Below, one piece after another: positions 8,254 to 16,142 of a DNA stretch of 24,678 bases. The position numbers and the translations under genes are program-made. Location: the NCBI GenBank assembly GCA_964558715.1, contig CAZLFD010000020.1, positions 1 through 24,678 on the forward strand, in the 5' to 3' direction. The DNA is from JBGSOV01 sp964558715 (GTDB lineage Bacteria; Patescibacteriota; Gracilibacteria; CAIRYL01; GCA-016699755). Position 1 is the first letter of the stretch, and each line of letters begins with the position of its first letter. Below the pieces are notes generated by a model. It had not been told where the DNA came from, searched no databases, and saw nothing but the letters and a program-made list of their open reading frames with translations.

Positions 8254-8260
8254 CTTAGCA
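8252..8260 (-). promoter_or_regulatory. Extended -10 promoter element for serA-serC
   Basis: On the minus strand TGC is followed by TAAGAT (rc of 8252-8257), 21 bases before the GTG at 8230. The -35 is not obvious. The site overlaps the divergent -10 of the HD-domain gene by two bases, so the two promoters probably cannot be occupied together. Confidence 0.5.
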
Positions 8261-8271
8261 GCATTTTTTCT

Positions 8272-8883
8272 GTGCCTGTGCCCGATTCCGATACTATTGC
8301 CGACTTCATCTTCGAACTTTCTGTGCTGAAGCGATTACCGCGTTCGGGCAGTTTTATTGCCGGCGTCACTAATCCCGATACGGTGGGCGAACATGTTTTT
8401 CGCGCAGCAGAAGTCGCCTTTATTCTTGCCGAGCTCGAAGGCGCGAATGGCGAACGCGCGGCATTCCTCACGCTGATCCACGACAATGGCGAAACGCGGG
8501 TAAACGACCATCATCGGATCATGAACCGCTATTTCGATGCGGGAGACGCGGAGGCGCGCGCCTTTACAGATCAAACGACGCGCTTGCCAGAAAAGATCGG
8601 GAGTAAATTCCGCTGCGCTTTTGCGGAGTTTGAGGCGCGCGAAACAATCGAAGCAAAGTGTGCGAAAGATGCCGACCTGCTCGAGCTGGCCTTTCAGTGC
8701 AAAGAATTCGTAGAGCGCGGCTATGCGGGCAAACAAGCGTGGCTCGATGCAATCGAACAAGAGTTTCTTACCGAATCGGCAAAAGAGATTTTCGCTTCGC
8801 TTAGCAAAAAATCTGCCGATGATTGGTGGCGTGGGCTGCGAATCAACACGGAAGAGTTTGAGAGAAGGCGAAAAGAATCGTGA
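8272..8883 (+). CDS. HD-domain phosphohydrolase (YfbR/HDDC2-like)
   Basis: The product has about 203 residues and a metal-binding HD domain: His in DTVGEHVFRAA, His-Asp in LIHDNGETRVND, and a distal Asp in CAKDADLLEL. This spacing and the GEH...HDNGE pattern match the HD_3 group, which includes 5'-deoxynucleotidases such as YfbR and human HDDC2. A role in dNMP or nucleotide turnover is therefore likely, but the substrate cannot be read from sequence. The reading frame is open upstream to a TTG at 8242, but that overlaps the -10 element, so a GTG at 8272 or 8278 (VPVPDSDTIADF) is preferred. It is divergent from serA. No Shine-Dalgarno sequence is present. Confidence 0.78.
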   Translation: MPVPDSDTIADFIFELSVLKRLPRSGSFIAGVTNPDTVGEHVFRAAEVAFILAELEGANGERAAFLTLIHDNGETRVNDHHRIMNRYFDAGDAEARAFTDQTTRLPEKIGSKFRCAFAEFEARETIEAKCAKDADLLELAFQCKEFVERGYAGKQAWLDAIEQEFLTESAKEIFASLSKKSADDWWRGLRINTEEFERRRKES

Positions 8884-8943
8884 ACCAATATTCTTAAAAA
8901 CGCGAAGTAAAACGGACCATAAGGGATTGTGACTCGGGATGGG

Positions 8944-9027
8944 TTCCTCCCCTGAAATAGGGGAGGCTGGGTGGAGTCGGATTACTTGTTTCAACCCCCT
9001 CCATCTCCCCTATCTTAGGAGGAGAGT
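8944..9027. repeat. Inverted pair of GC-rich intergenic repeats
   Basis: The first unit contains a perfect hairpin, CCTCCCCT/AGGGGAGG (8946-8953 and 8959-8966) with a GAAAT loop. The second unit (8992-9027) is an imperfect inverted copy: its CTCCCCTATCTTAGGAGG matches the reverse complement of the first, CTCCCCTATTTCAGGGGAGG. The pair could fold into one long stem between the HD gene and tatD. Related single copies are at 14776-14810 and 22180-22212. Confidence 0.65.
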
Positions 9028-9162
9028 AATCGCCTTGCAGTGATTCGTCTTCTACGAAAAAAGTATATCCCGACTATCCGAGATTCTTCGCAACGACGTC
9101 CCGAGCACTCGGAACGGTTTCACTTCCCGAAAAATTATTGTACATTCGGCTTACGCTTTTTC

Positions 9163-9942
9163 ATGGTGATGCTCATCGACACCCACTGCCACCTCGATAT
9201 TCCACACTTCGCCGATGATTTAAGTGAAGTCATCGCGCGGGCAAAGCAGTACGGCGTAGAGCGGATGATCAGCATCGGTTGTCGTTTACTAGCGGCGCGA
9301 CGCGCGATTGAAATCTCGGATGAATATGCTGGCGTATTTGCCGCAGTTGGTATTCATCCCACCGATGTCAATGACGAATTTGCACACGATTTCGCAGAAA
9401 TCGAAAAACTGGCGGAACATAAAAATGTGGTTGCCATTGGCGAAACGGGTCTCGATTTTTACCGTGAAGAAAATCCATCATCCCAATTACAACACGAGGC
9501 CTTTCGCCGTCACATCGATTTGGCAAAAAGGGTGAATAAGCCAGTTGTCATCCATTTGCGTTCGGCGCGGAAAGAGCTCGAGGCGTTTTTAGAAAACGAA
9601 CACGATTTTCCTTTCGTCATCCATTGCTTTTCTGAAGATATGAAGTTCGCACAAAGGGTCTTCGATTGGGGCGGCATGATTTCCTTCACCGGAATCGTCA
9701 CTTTTAAGAATGCCGACCATAAATTACTCGAAGTCGCCAAATCTGCTCCTGCAGACCGCATTATGGTCGAGACCGATGCGCCGTTTCTCTCCCCGGTTCC
9801 GGAACGGGGTAAGCGTAATGAGCCGGCGTTTACGCGCCACACGGCAGAATGTCTTGCCGAATTGCGGGGTGAAGCATTGCAGAACTTTGCGCGCCAGACG
9901 ACAGGGAATGCCGAACGGTTTTTTGGATTAGTAACGTCATGA
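9163..9942 (+). CDS. tatD: TatD family metal-dependent hydrolase
   Basis: TatD proteins are TIM-barrel metal-dependent DNases; roles in DNA fragmentation and repair are reported for the family. The 259-residue product carries the expected metal ligands: the HxH of DTHCHLD, Glu in AIGETGLDFY, His in VVIHLRSA, His in VIHCFSED, and Asp in MVETDAPFLSP. The C-terminal signatures ERGKRNEP and NAERFFG are typical. The frame is open a further 123 bases upstream, but the family begins at MLIDTHCH, so the ATG at 9163 (or 9169) is the start. A decayed copy of its last 68 codons lies at 11161-11367 beyond the glycosidase-like gene. Confidence 0.92.
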   Translation: MVMLIDTHCHLDIPHFADDLSEVIARAKQYGVERMISIGCRLLAARRAIEISDEYAGVFAAVGIHPTDVNDEFAHDFAEIEKLAEHKNVVAIGETGLDFYREENPSSQLQHEAFRRHIDLAKRVNKPVVIHLRSARKELEAFLENEHDFPFVIHCFSEDMKFAQRVFDWGGMISFTGIVTFKNADHKLLEVAKSAPADRIMVETDAPFLSPVPERGKRNEPAFTRHTAECLAELRGEALQNFARQTTGNAERFFGLVTS

Positions 9943-9986
9943 TCTGTCTCTGGCTACGGTAATCGCTCAAACAAAATGGCGAACAT

Positions 9987-11057
9987 TTATATGTCGGCCA
10001 GTTCCAATATCCCACATGCCCAAGAAAAGTCTCTTTCTGAGGTGTAGAGCAGTCGTTTCAATGGTTTTCCCCGCCCTTCATACAACTCAAAATAACCTCC
10101 CGATAACGCAATCCATTGCTTGAGACTTTTTTGCAGATCGGTAGGGTTCTGATCATGTTGCTGTCGTACGAGCAGTTCTAGTGCTGCTATCCAGAGCCAA
10201 TATGGTTTACAATTCTGATAGTCACCAAGCCTGATCAGATTCATACGCAACGATTCATACCGCTTCGGATACGCCGGATAATTGGTTCTGGGAAGCTCAT
10301 CTGTATATGCTTTTTTGAAGCGCGCGAGTGAGGCGAGTATCTGCACTTCTTGTTGTTTCGGACAAACTCCAAAAAAAGCTGCCAACAGATTGCCAGCAAC
10401 GTCCATCTGTGTCATTCCGGTCCAAGCCACGTAATACTTTCCATTCCAGAGAGAGTCTAAGGCTTTGGCAACAGCTTGTGAACGTGCCAGATATGATCTG
10501 TCTTCTAACAAATATCCTGTGTCTTTTAGCGCTTGATAGTATAGAGCATTGTGGTAGATAGATGCCCCTTTCTTCTTCAGCGCATCATCCCAAGAGGCGT
10601 AGTGGCCTTCTTCCAACAAGCCATCCTTCCGTTTTTTTGTTGCCAGCCATGCCATGGCTCGAACGACATGTTGTTCATAATTTCTTGCGAGTATTTTTTT
10701 TCTCTGGGCACGTACTAACCTAGCCAGTGTGATGATGAAGAGTAGATTCGAATCCAGCGCAGGGGCGCTCCCCTTGTCGTTATCGTAGCGAGCCCCGCCA
10801 CCTGCTGGCAGTCCCAAGTACTTTGCAAGCATGTGTTTTTGTCCGACTCGAAGGGGAATTTGTCCATGCGCTGATTGATGATCAGCCAGTGTCTTCAGCG
10901 TGTGAAGTACTGGGTCGTACTGCTTGCGCTTGATAAGCCCCCAGCTTGCATAGAGTGCATCTCTTGCCCACAATGCGTCAAAATGAGTGCTCCCAGCATG
11001 GATACCATCTTTTTGGCAATTCATTAATATTACTTCGTAAGGTTTTCTGGGGATCAT
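9987..11057 (-). CDS. (alpha/alpha)6-barrel glycosidase-like protein
   Basis: The 356-residue product has the repeating helical pattern of six-hairpin glycosidases such as amylo-alpha-1,6-glucosidase or GH15/GH63-like enzymes. Telling segments are DGIHAGSTHFDALWARDALY, the Asp-rich stretch DNDKGSAPALDSN, the EGHYASWDDAL segment, YHNALYYQAL, and the end RDFSWACGILELADI. It lacks a signal peptide, so it should be cytoplasmic. The frame stays open to 11198, but its first 14 codons there are antisense to the tatD relic, so the ATG at 11057, where family-like sequence begins, was chosen. No promoter or Shine-Dalgarno sequence was found. It is the only carbohydrate hydrolase in the window. Substrate and catalytic acids are not assigned; the fold call is moderate and the exact family weak. 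Confidence 0.65.
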   Translation of the reverse strand: MIPRKPYEVILMNCQKDGIHAGSTHFDALWARDALYASWGLIKRKQYDPVLHTLKTLADHQSAHGQIPLRVGQKHMLAKYLGLPAGGGARYDNDKGSAPALDSNLLFIITLARLVRAQRKKILARNYEQHVVRAMAWLATKKRKDGLLEEGHYASWDDALKKKGASIYHNALYYQALKDTGYLLEDRSYLARSQAVAKALDSLWNGKYYVAWTGMTQMDVAGNLLAAFFGVCPKQQEVQILASLARFKKAYTDELPRTNYPAYPKRYESLRMNLIRLGDYQNCKPYWLWIAALELLVRQQHDQNPTDLQKSLKQWIALSGGYFELYEGRGKPLKRLLYTSERDFSWACGILELADI

Positions 11058-11160
11058 TTGGTCATTCCAATAGCAGCTTCTGAGAGTATCAATGAAAAAA
11101 CTGCTCCTCGCAAGGTTGCGTACTGTCACTTGCGGCCGAACCTGCACATGCGACGCCTGG

Positions 11161-11367
11161 GAGATTGTTGCAAAGTTTGCACCGCCTGACCGCATCATGG
11201 TCTAGACCAACGGACAGTTCCTTGCTCCGATGACTGAGCGCGGCAAGCGCAATGAGCTAGCGTTTAGGCGCCACACGGCAGAATATCTTGCCGAACTTCG
11301 TAGTGAGAACTTCGATGATTTTGCGCGGTAAACGACGCAAAATGCGGAGCGATTCTTTGGATTATAA
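11161..11367 (+). pseudogene. Decayed second copy of the tatD 3' end
   Basis: Read in one frame, these 69 codons give VAKFAPPDRIMV, a stop, then TERGKRNE, RRHTAEYLAELR, a second stop, and NAERFFGL. This aligns without gaps to the last part of the intact TatD (VAKSAPADRIMVE, PERGKRNE, TRHTAECLAELR, NAERFFGL); about 47 of 68 positions are identical. Two in-frame stops (GTC-TAG and CGG-TAA) and loss of the metal Asp (TDAP to TNGQ) show it is dead. No counterpart of the tatD 5' part is present. It sits directly downstream of the ATPase D gene end and overlaps the upstream extension of the glycosidase-like frame. Confidence 0.85.
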
Positions 11368-11369
11368 AC

Positions 11370-12020
11370 TTACGTATTTGCCGCTTCTGCTTCTTTTTCT
11401 TTCGCTTCGATCATCTTCTTGATGCGCATTACCGAAACGAGCGAATCTCTGGCTGATTCGGCGAGTTTCATGGTGATAAAACGTACCGTATCTTTTAAAT
11501 CGGGAATCATACGGTATTCGAGGGTATTCACGCGGCGGCGTGTCTTTTCAATCTCATCCGCGAGTGATTCGGCTGCTTTTTCGAGTTCCGCAAGTTTGAG
11601 TAATTTCGGGAAAATTTTCTGCAATTTTTGCAACGCGGCTTCGAGCGCGGCAGAGGTTCCTACCGTGGTAAACCCCACGACTTTCCCGCTAAATTCCGCT
11701 TCAAACTGAGGAATATGCACACTCATCACGTTTTTGGTCGTTACGTTCAAATCCAATTTTGCCGTGCTGGCGAGCAGCGCGGTTTCAATCGCCGAAGGAC
11801 TCATTACCGCACCGGCGCGCAGAAACAAACCGAACATCTCACCGATATCGGCTTCTACTTCTTCACGCAGGCTTTTTACACTGCGGATCAATTCCATAAA
11901 TTGTTTCATCAGCCCGTCGCGTTTATCTTTTAAGAGCTTGTGTCCCCGTTGGGCAGTCTTCACGCGTTTGCGCAGCGACAGTAGGTTTACGCGCGTAGGG
12001 TTTACTTTGAGAATCGCCAT
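11370..12020 (-). CDS. atpD: A/V-type ATP synthase subunit D
   Basis: Subunit D is the central rotor shaft of A- and V-type ATPases, linking ATP chemistry to ion movement. The 216-residue protein is almost entirely two long helices with a short middle part, as expected. Family marks are NPTRVNLLSLRKRVKTAQRG, LLKDKRDGLM, and near the C-terminus RRRVNTLEYRMIPDL. Length is normal. The other subunits (A, B, C, E, F, I, K) are absent from this window, so the D gene is isolated from the usual operon or the rest lies elsewhere. The stop is two bases from the tatD relic. There is no Shine-Dalgarno sequence before the ATG. Confidence 0.88.
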   Translation of the reverse strand: MAILKVNPTRVNLLSLRKRVKTAQRGHKLLKDKRDGLMKQFMELIRSVKSLREEVEADIGEMFGLFLRAGAVMSPSAIETALLASTAKLDLNVTTKNVMSVHIPQFEAEFSGKVVGFTTVGTSAALEAALQKLQKIFPKLLKLAELEKAAESLADEIEKTRRRVNTLEYRMIPDLKDTVRFITMKLAESARDSLVSVMRIKKMIEAKEKEAEAANT

Positions 12021-12153
12021 AGAATCTGAGCGAAAATATCGAGCGTTATTCTTCCAGAAGATGGGCTATTTGGCAATAAGGAATCGTGATAATTTTGACA
12101 GCGGCGCTTTTTTCTGAAAAACTCACCGTAAGTTTGTCGAATAAGAAACTCTT

Positions 12154-14490
12154 ATGGTAAAAAATCTTGTCATCGTCGAATCGCCGACCAAAGCGAAAAT
12201 GCTCAGTAAATTCCTCGGCAGCGACTATGTCGTCGAAAGTTCATTCGGGCATATTCGCGATTTGCCCAATAAAAAAGCAGAGCTGCCACCAAAGGATCAG
12301 AAATTACCCTACGCCTCGCTCGCAATCGATATCGATAACGATTTTGCGCCACTCTACGTGATTCCACCGAAGTCAAAACCGCACGTCGCGAAACTGCGAA
12401 AACAGATAGGCCCGAATACGAAAATCTGGCTCGCAAGCGATGAAGACCGCGAAGGGGAAGCCATTGCCTGGCATTTGGTGGAAGTGCTGAAACCGAAAAA
12501 ATCGAACGATGTTAAACGCATCGTTTTTCACGAAATAACCAAAGACGCGATCCTCGACGCGGTCAAGCATCCTCGCACGGTAGATGTTGACTTGGTACAG
12601 GCACAGCAGGCACGCCGGATTCTCGATCGCCTGGTGGGTTACAAACTATCGCCACTTTTATGGAAGAAGATCCGCTTCGGGCTTTCTGCCGGGCGCGTGC
12701 AATCTGTCGCTGTTAAACTGATCGTCGATCGCGAGCGGGAGATCTGTGCTTTTAACCCAGAAGAATATTGGACGCTTGTCGCCGATCTCGAAAAAGATAA
12801 ACGTCTGTTCACCGCCGACTTTCAAAAATTAGAGGGCAAGAAATTCGTGCCAAAAAACGCTGAAGAAGCCGAGGCTATTTACTCCGCCTGCAAAGGCCAA
12901 CCATTTGTAGTGGATACGGTCGAAGAAAAAGAGGTCAAACGTCGACCATCACCGCCATTCACTACTTCCACACTGCAGCAAGAGGCCGCGCGCAAGCTCG
13001 GCTTCTCGGTAAAAAAGACGATGACTTTGGCGCAAAAACTTTACGAAGGTGTCGAAATGGGTGGTGGCGAAGCCGGAGGACTTATTACATACATGCGTAC
13101 TGACTCGGTGAATCTTGCCGAGCGCGCGCTGAAGGATGCGGAAAGAGTCATCACCGATCGATACGGCAAAAACTATGCATCGCGCCGGGTTTTTAGCAAA
13201 AAGCAAAAAGGCGCGCAAGAAGCGCACGAAGCAATCCGCCCGACCGAACTGAGTCGTACCCCAGACGACATCAATGCTTGGCCTAAAACCCGCCTCGACC
13301 CAGATGCCCGCAAACTCTATGAGCTGATTTGGAAGCGCACGCTTGCCAGCCAGATGACCGATGCTGCGATCATGCAGACGGGCGTCGATTTCCTCGTCAC
13401 AGGCAAAAGCGGTGCCAAGAAAAAGCACACCTTTCGTTCGACGGGTCAGCGCATCAAGTTCCCTGGTTTTCTCAAAGTCTATTCCGAGGGGCGCGACGAT
13501 GATGTGGATGAAAATGAAGAGGCGATTCTCCCTGATCTTAAGGTCGGCGAGTCGCTTGATGCAAAGAGGCTCGAGAAAAAGCAACACTTTACCAAGCCGC
13601 CTGCCCGCTATACCGAAGCGAGTTTGGTGAAAAAAATGGAAGCCGAAGGCATTGGCCGCCCAAGTACCTATGCGCCAACGATCACCACAGTGATGACCCG
13701 CGGTTATGTTGAGAAAGAAGGCCGCCAACTGAGACCGACCGATGTGGCTTTTGTGGTTACCGACCTGCTCATCGACCACTTTAAAAACATCGTCGATCTT
13801 AAATTCACCGCGCAAATGGAGGAGAAACTCGACGAGATTGCCGAACAGAAAGTAAACTGGATTAAATTCCTGAAAGATTTTTATAAGCCATTTAGCGCAG
13901 AAATAGAAGCTGGTGAGGGGATAAGTCGCGCCGAGGCGACAAAAGCCCGCGAGCTTGGTAAAGACCCCAAAACCGGATTGCCGATCTTCGCAAAACTCGG
14001 TAAATACGGGCCAATGCTGCAGATGGGTGCAACCGAAAGTGAGAAAAAACCGCTCTTTGCGCCGGTCCTCAAAAATCAGTCTATCGAGACGATCACGCTG
14101 GCAGACGCATTACAAAACTTCAAACTGCCGCGTACACTTGGCAAAAACAAAGCCGGTGATGCTGTTGTGGTGAGCGTGGGTCGATTCGGACCATACGCCA
14201 AAGCGGGTAGTACCTTTGTGTCGATTGAAGAAGACGACCTCTTTACCATCGACCTGGCAACAGCGATTGTCAAGGTCAACGAGAAGAAGGAGCAGAAGAA
14301 AAACAGCACCATTAAAGACTTTTCTGAAGCGGGCATCCGCGTGCTCGATGGGCGCTTTGGTCCGTACGTGACGGATGGTAAGAAAAACGCCAAGATACCT
14401 AAGGACACCGAGCCGAAAAAGTTGACGCTGGCAGACTGCAAAAAACTGATTGCCGATGCACCAGTAAAGAAGTTTCGGCGGAAGAGTTGA
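12154..14490 (+). CDS. topA: DNA topoisomerase I (type IA)
   Basis: TopA relaxes negative supercoils through a transient 5'-phosphotyrosine link. The 778-residue protein begins with a Toprim domain (Glu9 in IVESPTKAK; Asp96 and Asp98 in SDEDREGE). It carries Tyr313 in GGLITYMRTDSVN as the active-site residue and shows GRPSTYAP in the core. No C-terminal Cys4 zinc fingers are present. Instead the tail has about three Gly-Arg/Lys-Phe/Tyr-Gly-Pro repeats (LGKYGPMLQ, VGRFGPYAK, DGRFGPYVT) of the Topo_C_Rpt type, then a basic end. The ATG at 12154 matches the family start (MVKNLVIVESPTK). A TTGACA lies at 12095-12100 upstream, but no convincing -10 follows it. Confidence 0.96.
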   Translation: MVKNLVIVESPTKAKMLSKFLGSDYVVESSFGHIRDLPNKKAELPPKDQKLPYASLAIDIDNDFAPLYVIPPKSKPHVAKLRKQIGPNTKIWLASDEDREGEAIAWHLVEVLKPKKSNDVKRIVFHEITKDAILDAVKHPRTVDVDLVQAQQARRILDRLVGYKLSPLLWKKIRFGLSAGRVQSVAVKLIVDREREICAFNPEEYWTLVADLEKDKRLFTADFQKLEGKKFVPKNAEEAEAIYSACKGQPFVVDTVEEKEVKRRPSPPFTTSTLQQEAARKLGFSVKKTMTLAQKLYEGVEMGGGEAGGLITYMRTDSVNLAERALKDAERVITDRYGKNYASRRVFSKKQKGAQEAHEAIRPTELSRTPDDINAWPKTRLDPDARKLYELIWKRTLASQMTDAAIMQTGVDFLVTGKSGAKKKHTFRSTGQRIKFPGFLKVYSEGRDDDVDENEEAILPDLKVGESLDAKRLEKKQHFTKPPARYTEASLVKKMEAEGIGRPSTYAPTITTVMTRGYVEKEGRQLRPTDVAFVVTDLLIDHFKNIVDLKFTAQMEEKLDEIAEQKVNWIKFLKDFYKPFSAEIEAGEGISRAEATKARELGKDPKTGLPIFAKLGKYGPMLQMGATESEKKPLFAPVLKNQSIETITLADALQNFKLPRTLGKNKAGDAVVVSVGRFGPYAKAGSTFVSIEEDDLFTIDLATAIVKVNEKKEQKKNSTIKDFSEAGIRVLDGRFGPYVTDGKKNAKIPKDTEPKKLTLADCKKLIADAPVKKFRRKS

Positions 14491-14515
14491 TTTTTTTGTT
14501 ATGCCATTTTGCATC

Positions 14516-14579
14516 ACCCCTGCCTGCCGTGAGCTTGTCGAATGGTCTCGAGTGTGCTTTTCGAAGGGGGAACAGGGGT
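14516..14579. repeat. Nested palindromic REP-like element
   Basis: Outer arms ACCCCTG (14516-14522) and CAGGGGT (14573-14579) enclose CTGCCGTGAGCTTGTCGAATGG (14524-14545) and a second TTCGAA-containing half. The inner sequence matches, in reverse complement and with about two differences, the element at 23036-23057. The core GAGCTTGTCGAA is one I recall as a common intergenic repeat in many bacterial genomes. Confidence 0.6.
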
Positions 14580-14718
14580 CTCACATTGTGTTGAAAAATC
14601 TCTTCGAACCTGAAGCTTTTTGTGATTTGAAAATGTCGAAATGGCTCAGAAAATAAACATTGGAATTTTGTCCCTGGTACAGTTTCTCGTTAGAGGACTC
14701 TTCCGTTTATGCATTGAA

Positions 14719-14751
14719 CGTCACAGACCCTGATCGGCGGAGTCTGTGACG
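14719..14751. other. Strong isolated hairpin
   Basis: CGTCACAGAC (14719-14728) and GTCTGTGACG (14742-14751) form a perfect 10-base-pair stem with a 13-base loop. No U-run follows on either strand, so it is not a classic terminator. It could be a mobile palindrome, a protein-binding site or an RNA structure. Confidence 0.6.
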
Positions 14752-14775
14752 GTGAATTAACGGAGTTACTAAATC

Positions 14776-14810
14776 GCTCCCCCCTCCAACTCGTCTGTTT
14801 AGAGGGACAG
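14776..14810. repeat. Degenerate copy of the GC-rich CCCCCTC repeat
   Basis: CTCCCCCCTCCAACTCGTCT followed by GTTTAGAGGGACAG follows the same plan as the unit at 8992-9027 (CCCCCTCC, then CT-rich, then TTAGGAGGA). It is clearly decayed. Confidence 0.4.
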
Positions 14811-14841
14811 GCCGCGCCGTCAAGCCCACACTAATTGCGAA

Positions 14842-14871
14842 TTGCTGATTGCTATTCATTCCCGCTATACT
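14842..14871 (+). promoter_or_regulatory. Promoter of nadM-tsaC
   Basis: TTGCTG (14842-14847) and TATACT (14866-14871) are 18 bases apart. The -10 ends 21 bases before the chosen ATG at 14893, which supports that start and predicts a leader of about 14 bases without a Shine-Dalgarno sequence. Confidence 0.55.
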
Positions 14872-14892
14872 GCCAGCGCTCATCTCCACAAA

Positions 14893-15429
14893 ATGGACGC
14901 GCACTTGACTTCGCTCTTTATCGGCCGCTTTCAGCCCTTTCATCTAGGGCATCTGGATGCCATTCGGCAGATCTTCGCCGAGGGCAAGACCAAGCTACTC
15001 ATTATCGGTGTCGGTTCGGCAGAAGAAAACTACACGCCCGAAAATCCATTTACAGCCGGAGAGCGCTTCGAGATGATCTACGACAGCTTGCTCGAAGCCG
15101 ATATTCCTCCCGCTTCATTCAATATTTGCCCAATCCGCAACATCCATCATTACGGTTTGTGGCCGCATCATAACAAACTTCTTTTGCCGCCGTTTACCCG
15201 TGTCTATTCTGGTTCGCCGTTGGTAAAGATGCTTTTTGGTGACAATACTAATCTCGAAGTCTGTACTTTGCAGGATAATACCGACATTACTGCAACGCAG
15301 GTGCGGCAACAGATCAAAAGCGATGCAGTAATGACCGATGTGCTGCCAGCAGCAGTAATCCGACTCCTCCACAAGTTTAACGCCACAGAGCGCATCGGCA
15401 ATATCGACCATACTCAAATCGGATCATGA
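14893..15429 (+). CDS. nadM: Nicotinamide-nucleotide adenylyltransferase (NadM-like)
   Basis: This nucleotidyltransferase should join NMN and ATP to make NAD. The 178-residue protein starts with the HxGH signature FIGRFQPFHLGHLDAI (His17, His20) and ends with the second family motif as ITATQVRQQI, equivalent to ISSTxxR. GVGSAEENYTPENPFTAGER is the NadM-type middle segment. The ATG at 14893 was preferred to an open frame reaching 14842 because the motif then sits at the usual distance and a -10 is correctly placed. Its stop overlaps the tsaC start as ATGA, so both are co-translated. A related small adenylyltransferase is possible, but the NadM pattern is good. Confidence 0.85.
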   Translation: MDAHLTSLFIGRFQPFHLGHLDAIRQIFAEGKTKLLIIGVGSAEENYTPENPFTAGERFEMIYDSLLEADIPPASFNICPIRNIHHYGLWPHHNKLLLPPFTRVYSGSPLVKMLFGDNTNLEVCTLQDNTDITATQVRQQIKSDAVMTDVLPAAVIRLLHKFNATERIGNIDHTQIGS

Positions 15430-16049
15430 AGCAGATAGATTTTACAAAAGCGAATTTTACCGAAATCATCAATTGGCTGCAGAAGGGGAATGTCGCAGTA
15501 ACGCCGACCGATACGATCCCTGGTTTTGCTGCGGATGCAGAAGATACTTCTGCACTCCAGAAAATTGCCGATTTAAAGCAACGCCCCACAACAAAACCCT
15601 TCTTGCTACTAGTGCCAGACTTTTTAGCGGCAGAAAAACTCTGCCATTTTAGCTCAGTGGCGCGCCGGCTAGTGAAAGCCTTTTGGCCTGGTGGTCTCAC
15701 GCTCCTTTTACCGCGAAAATACGGGATTCTGCCGAAGTTTTTTCCGCAAGAATATAAACTGGCAGTACGCGTTCCTGGCGATCCACAACTTATCAAATTC
15801 CTCTTTACCTTTGGCAAGCCACTTGTTTCGACGAGCGTAAACCTCGCAGGAAAGCGGTCAATCACCGATGCTGCCACTATTGCTGACCATTTAAAAAACA
15901 CAGATGTACTTATCGCAGAAAGCAAAAACGAGCAAGACCTACAACCAAGTACGATTGTTGAGATCGACGAGAACACCGTTATCATCCTGCGCGAAGGTTG
16001 TATATTGGAACACGAAATTAAACGTTTGCAAGATAATTTTTCTGAGTGA
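15426..16049 (+). CDS. tsaC: L-threonylcarbamoyladenylate synthase (YrdC/Sua5 family)
   Basis: The enzyme makes threonylcarbamoyl-AMP from threonine, bicarbonate and ATP, the first step of t6A37 tRNA modification. At 207 residues it is the short TsaC/YrdC form without the Sua5 tail domain. Visible motifs are AVTPTDTIPGFAADA, LKQRPTTKPF, FWPGGLTLLL, VRVPGDP, VSTSVNLAG, PSTIVEI and LREG, which line the nucleotide and threonine pocket in the family. Its ATG overlaps nadM by four bases. No other t6A genes (tsaB, tsaD, tsaE) are in the window. Confidence 0.93.
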   Translation: MKQIDFTKANFTEIINWLQKGNVAVTPTDTIPGFAADAEDTSALQKIADLKQRPTTKPFLLLVPDFLAAEKLCHFSSVARRLVKAFWPGGLTLLLPRKYGILPKFFPQEYKLAVRVPGDPQLIKFLFTFGKPLVSTSVNLAGKRSITDAATIADHLKNTDVLIAESKNEQDLQPSTIVEIDENTVIILREGCILEHEIKRLQDNFSE

Positions 16050-16142
16050 CATAATCAGTCAGTATTTGTTTTAGGTAAGTCATATCAAGTGATTTTTGAA
16101 CACAAAAACAGAACAATATGTCAAATGTGCAAAGTAAAATCA

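Larger units (their letters stand above)
14491..14892. other. Repeat-rich gap between topA and nadM
   Basis: This 402-base stretch has no convincing gene. It holds a T-run directly after the topA stop with no clear stem before it, a nested palindromic repeat (14516-14579), a strong isolated hairpin (14719-14751), a degenerate GC-rich repeat (14776-14810) and the nadM promoter (14842-14871). A 30-codon frame at 14641-14733 is probably chance. Confidence 0.6.

Noticed and set aside
12095..12123. TTGACA upstream of topA as a promoter
   Set aside because: No acceptable -10 at 16-18 bases; kept only as a note in the topA entry.
12949..13815. A 288-codon minus-strand open frame
   Set aside because: Antisense to the topA core, with no recognisable domain.
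14488..14498. T-run after topA as a rho-independent terminator
   Set aside because: No stem precedes the T-run within a useful distance.
14641..14733. A 30-codon frame, MAQKINIGILSLVQFLVRGL..., with a hydrophobic core
   Set aside because: Very short, no promoter or ribosome site, and its end runs into the hairpin; probably chance or old debris.
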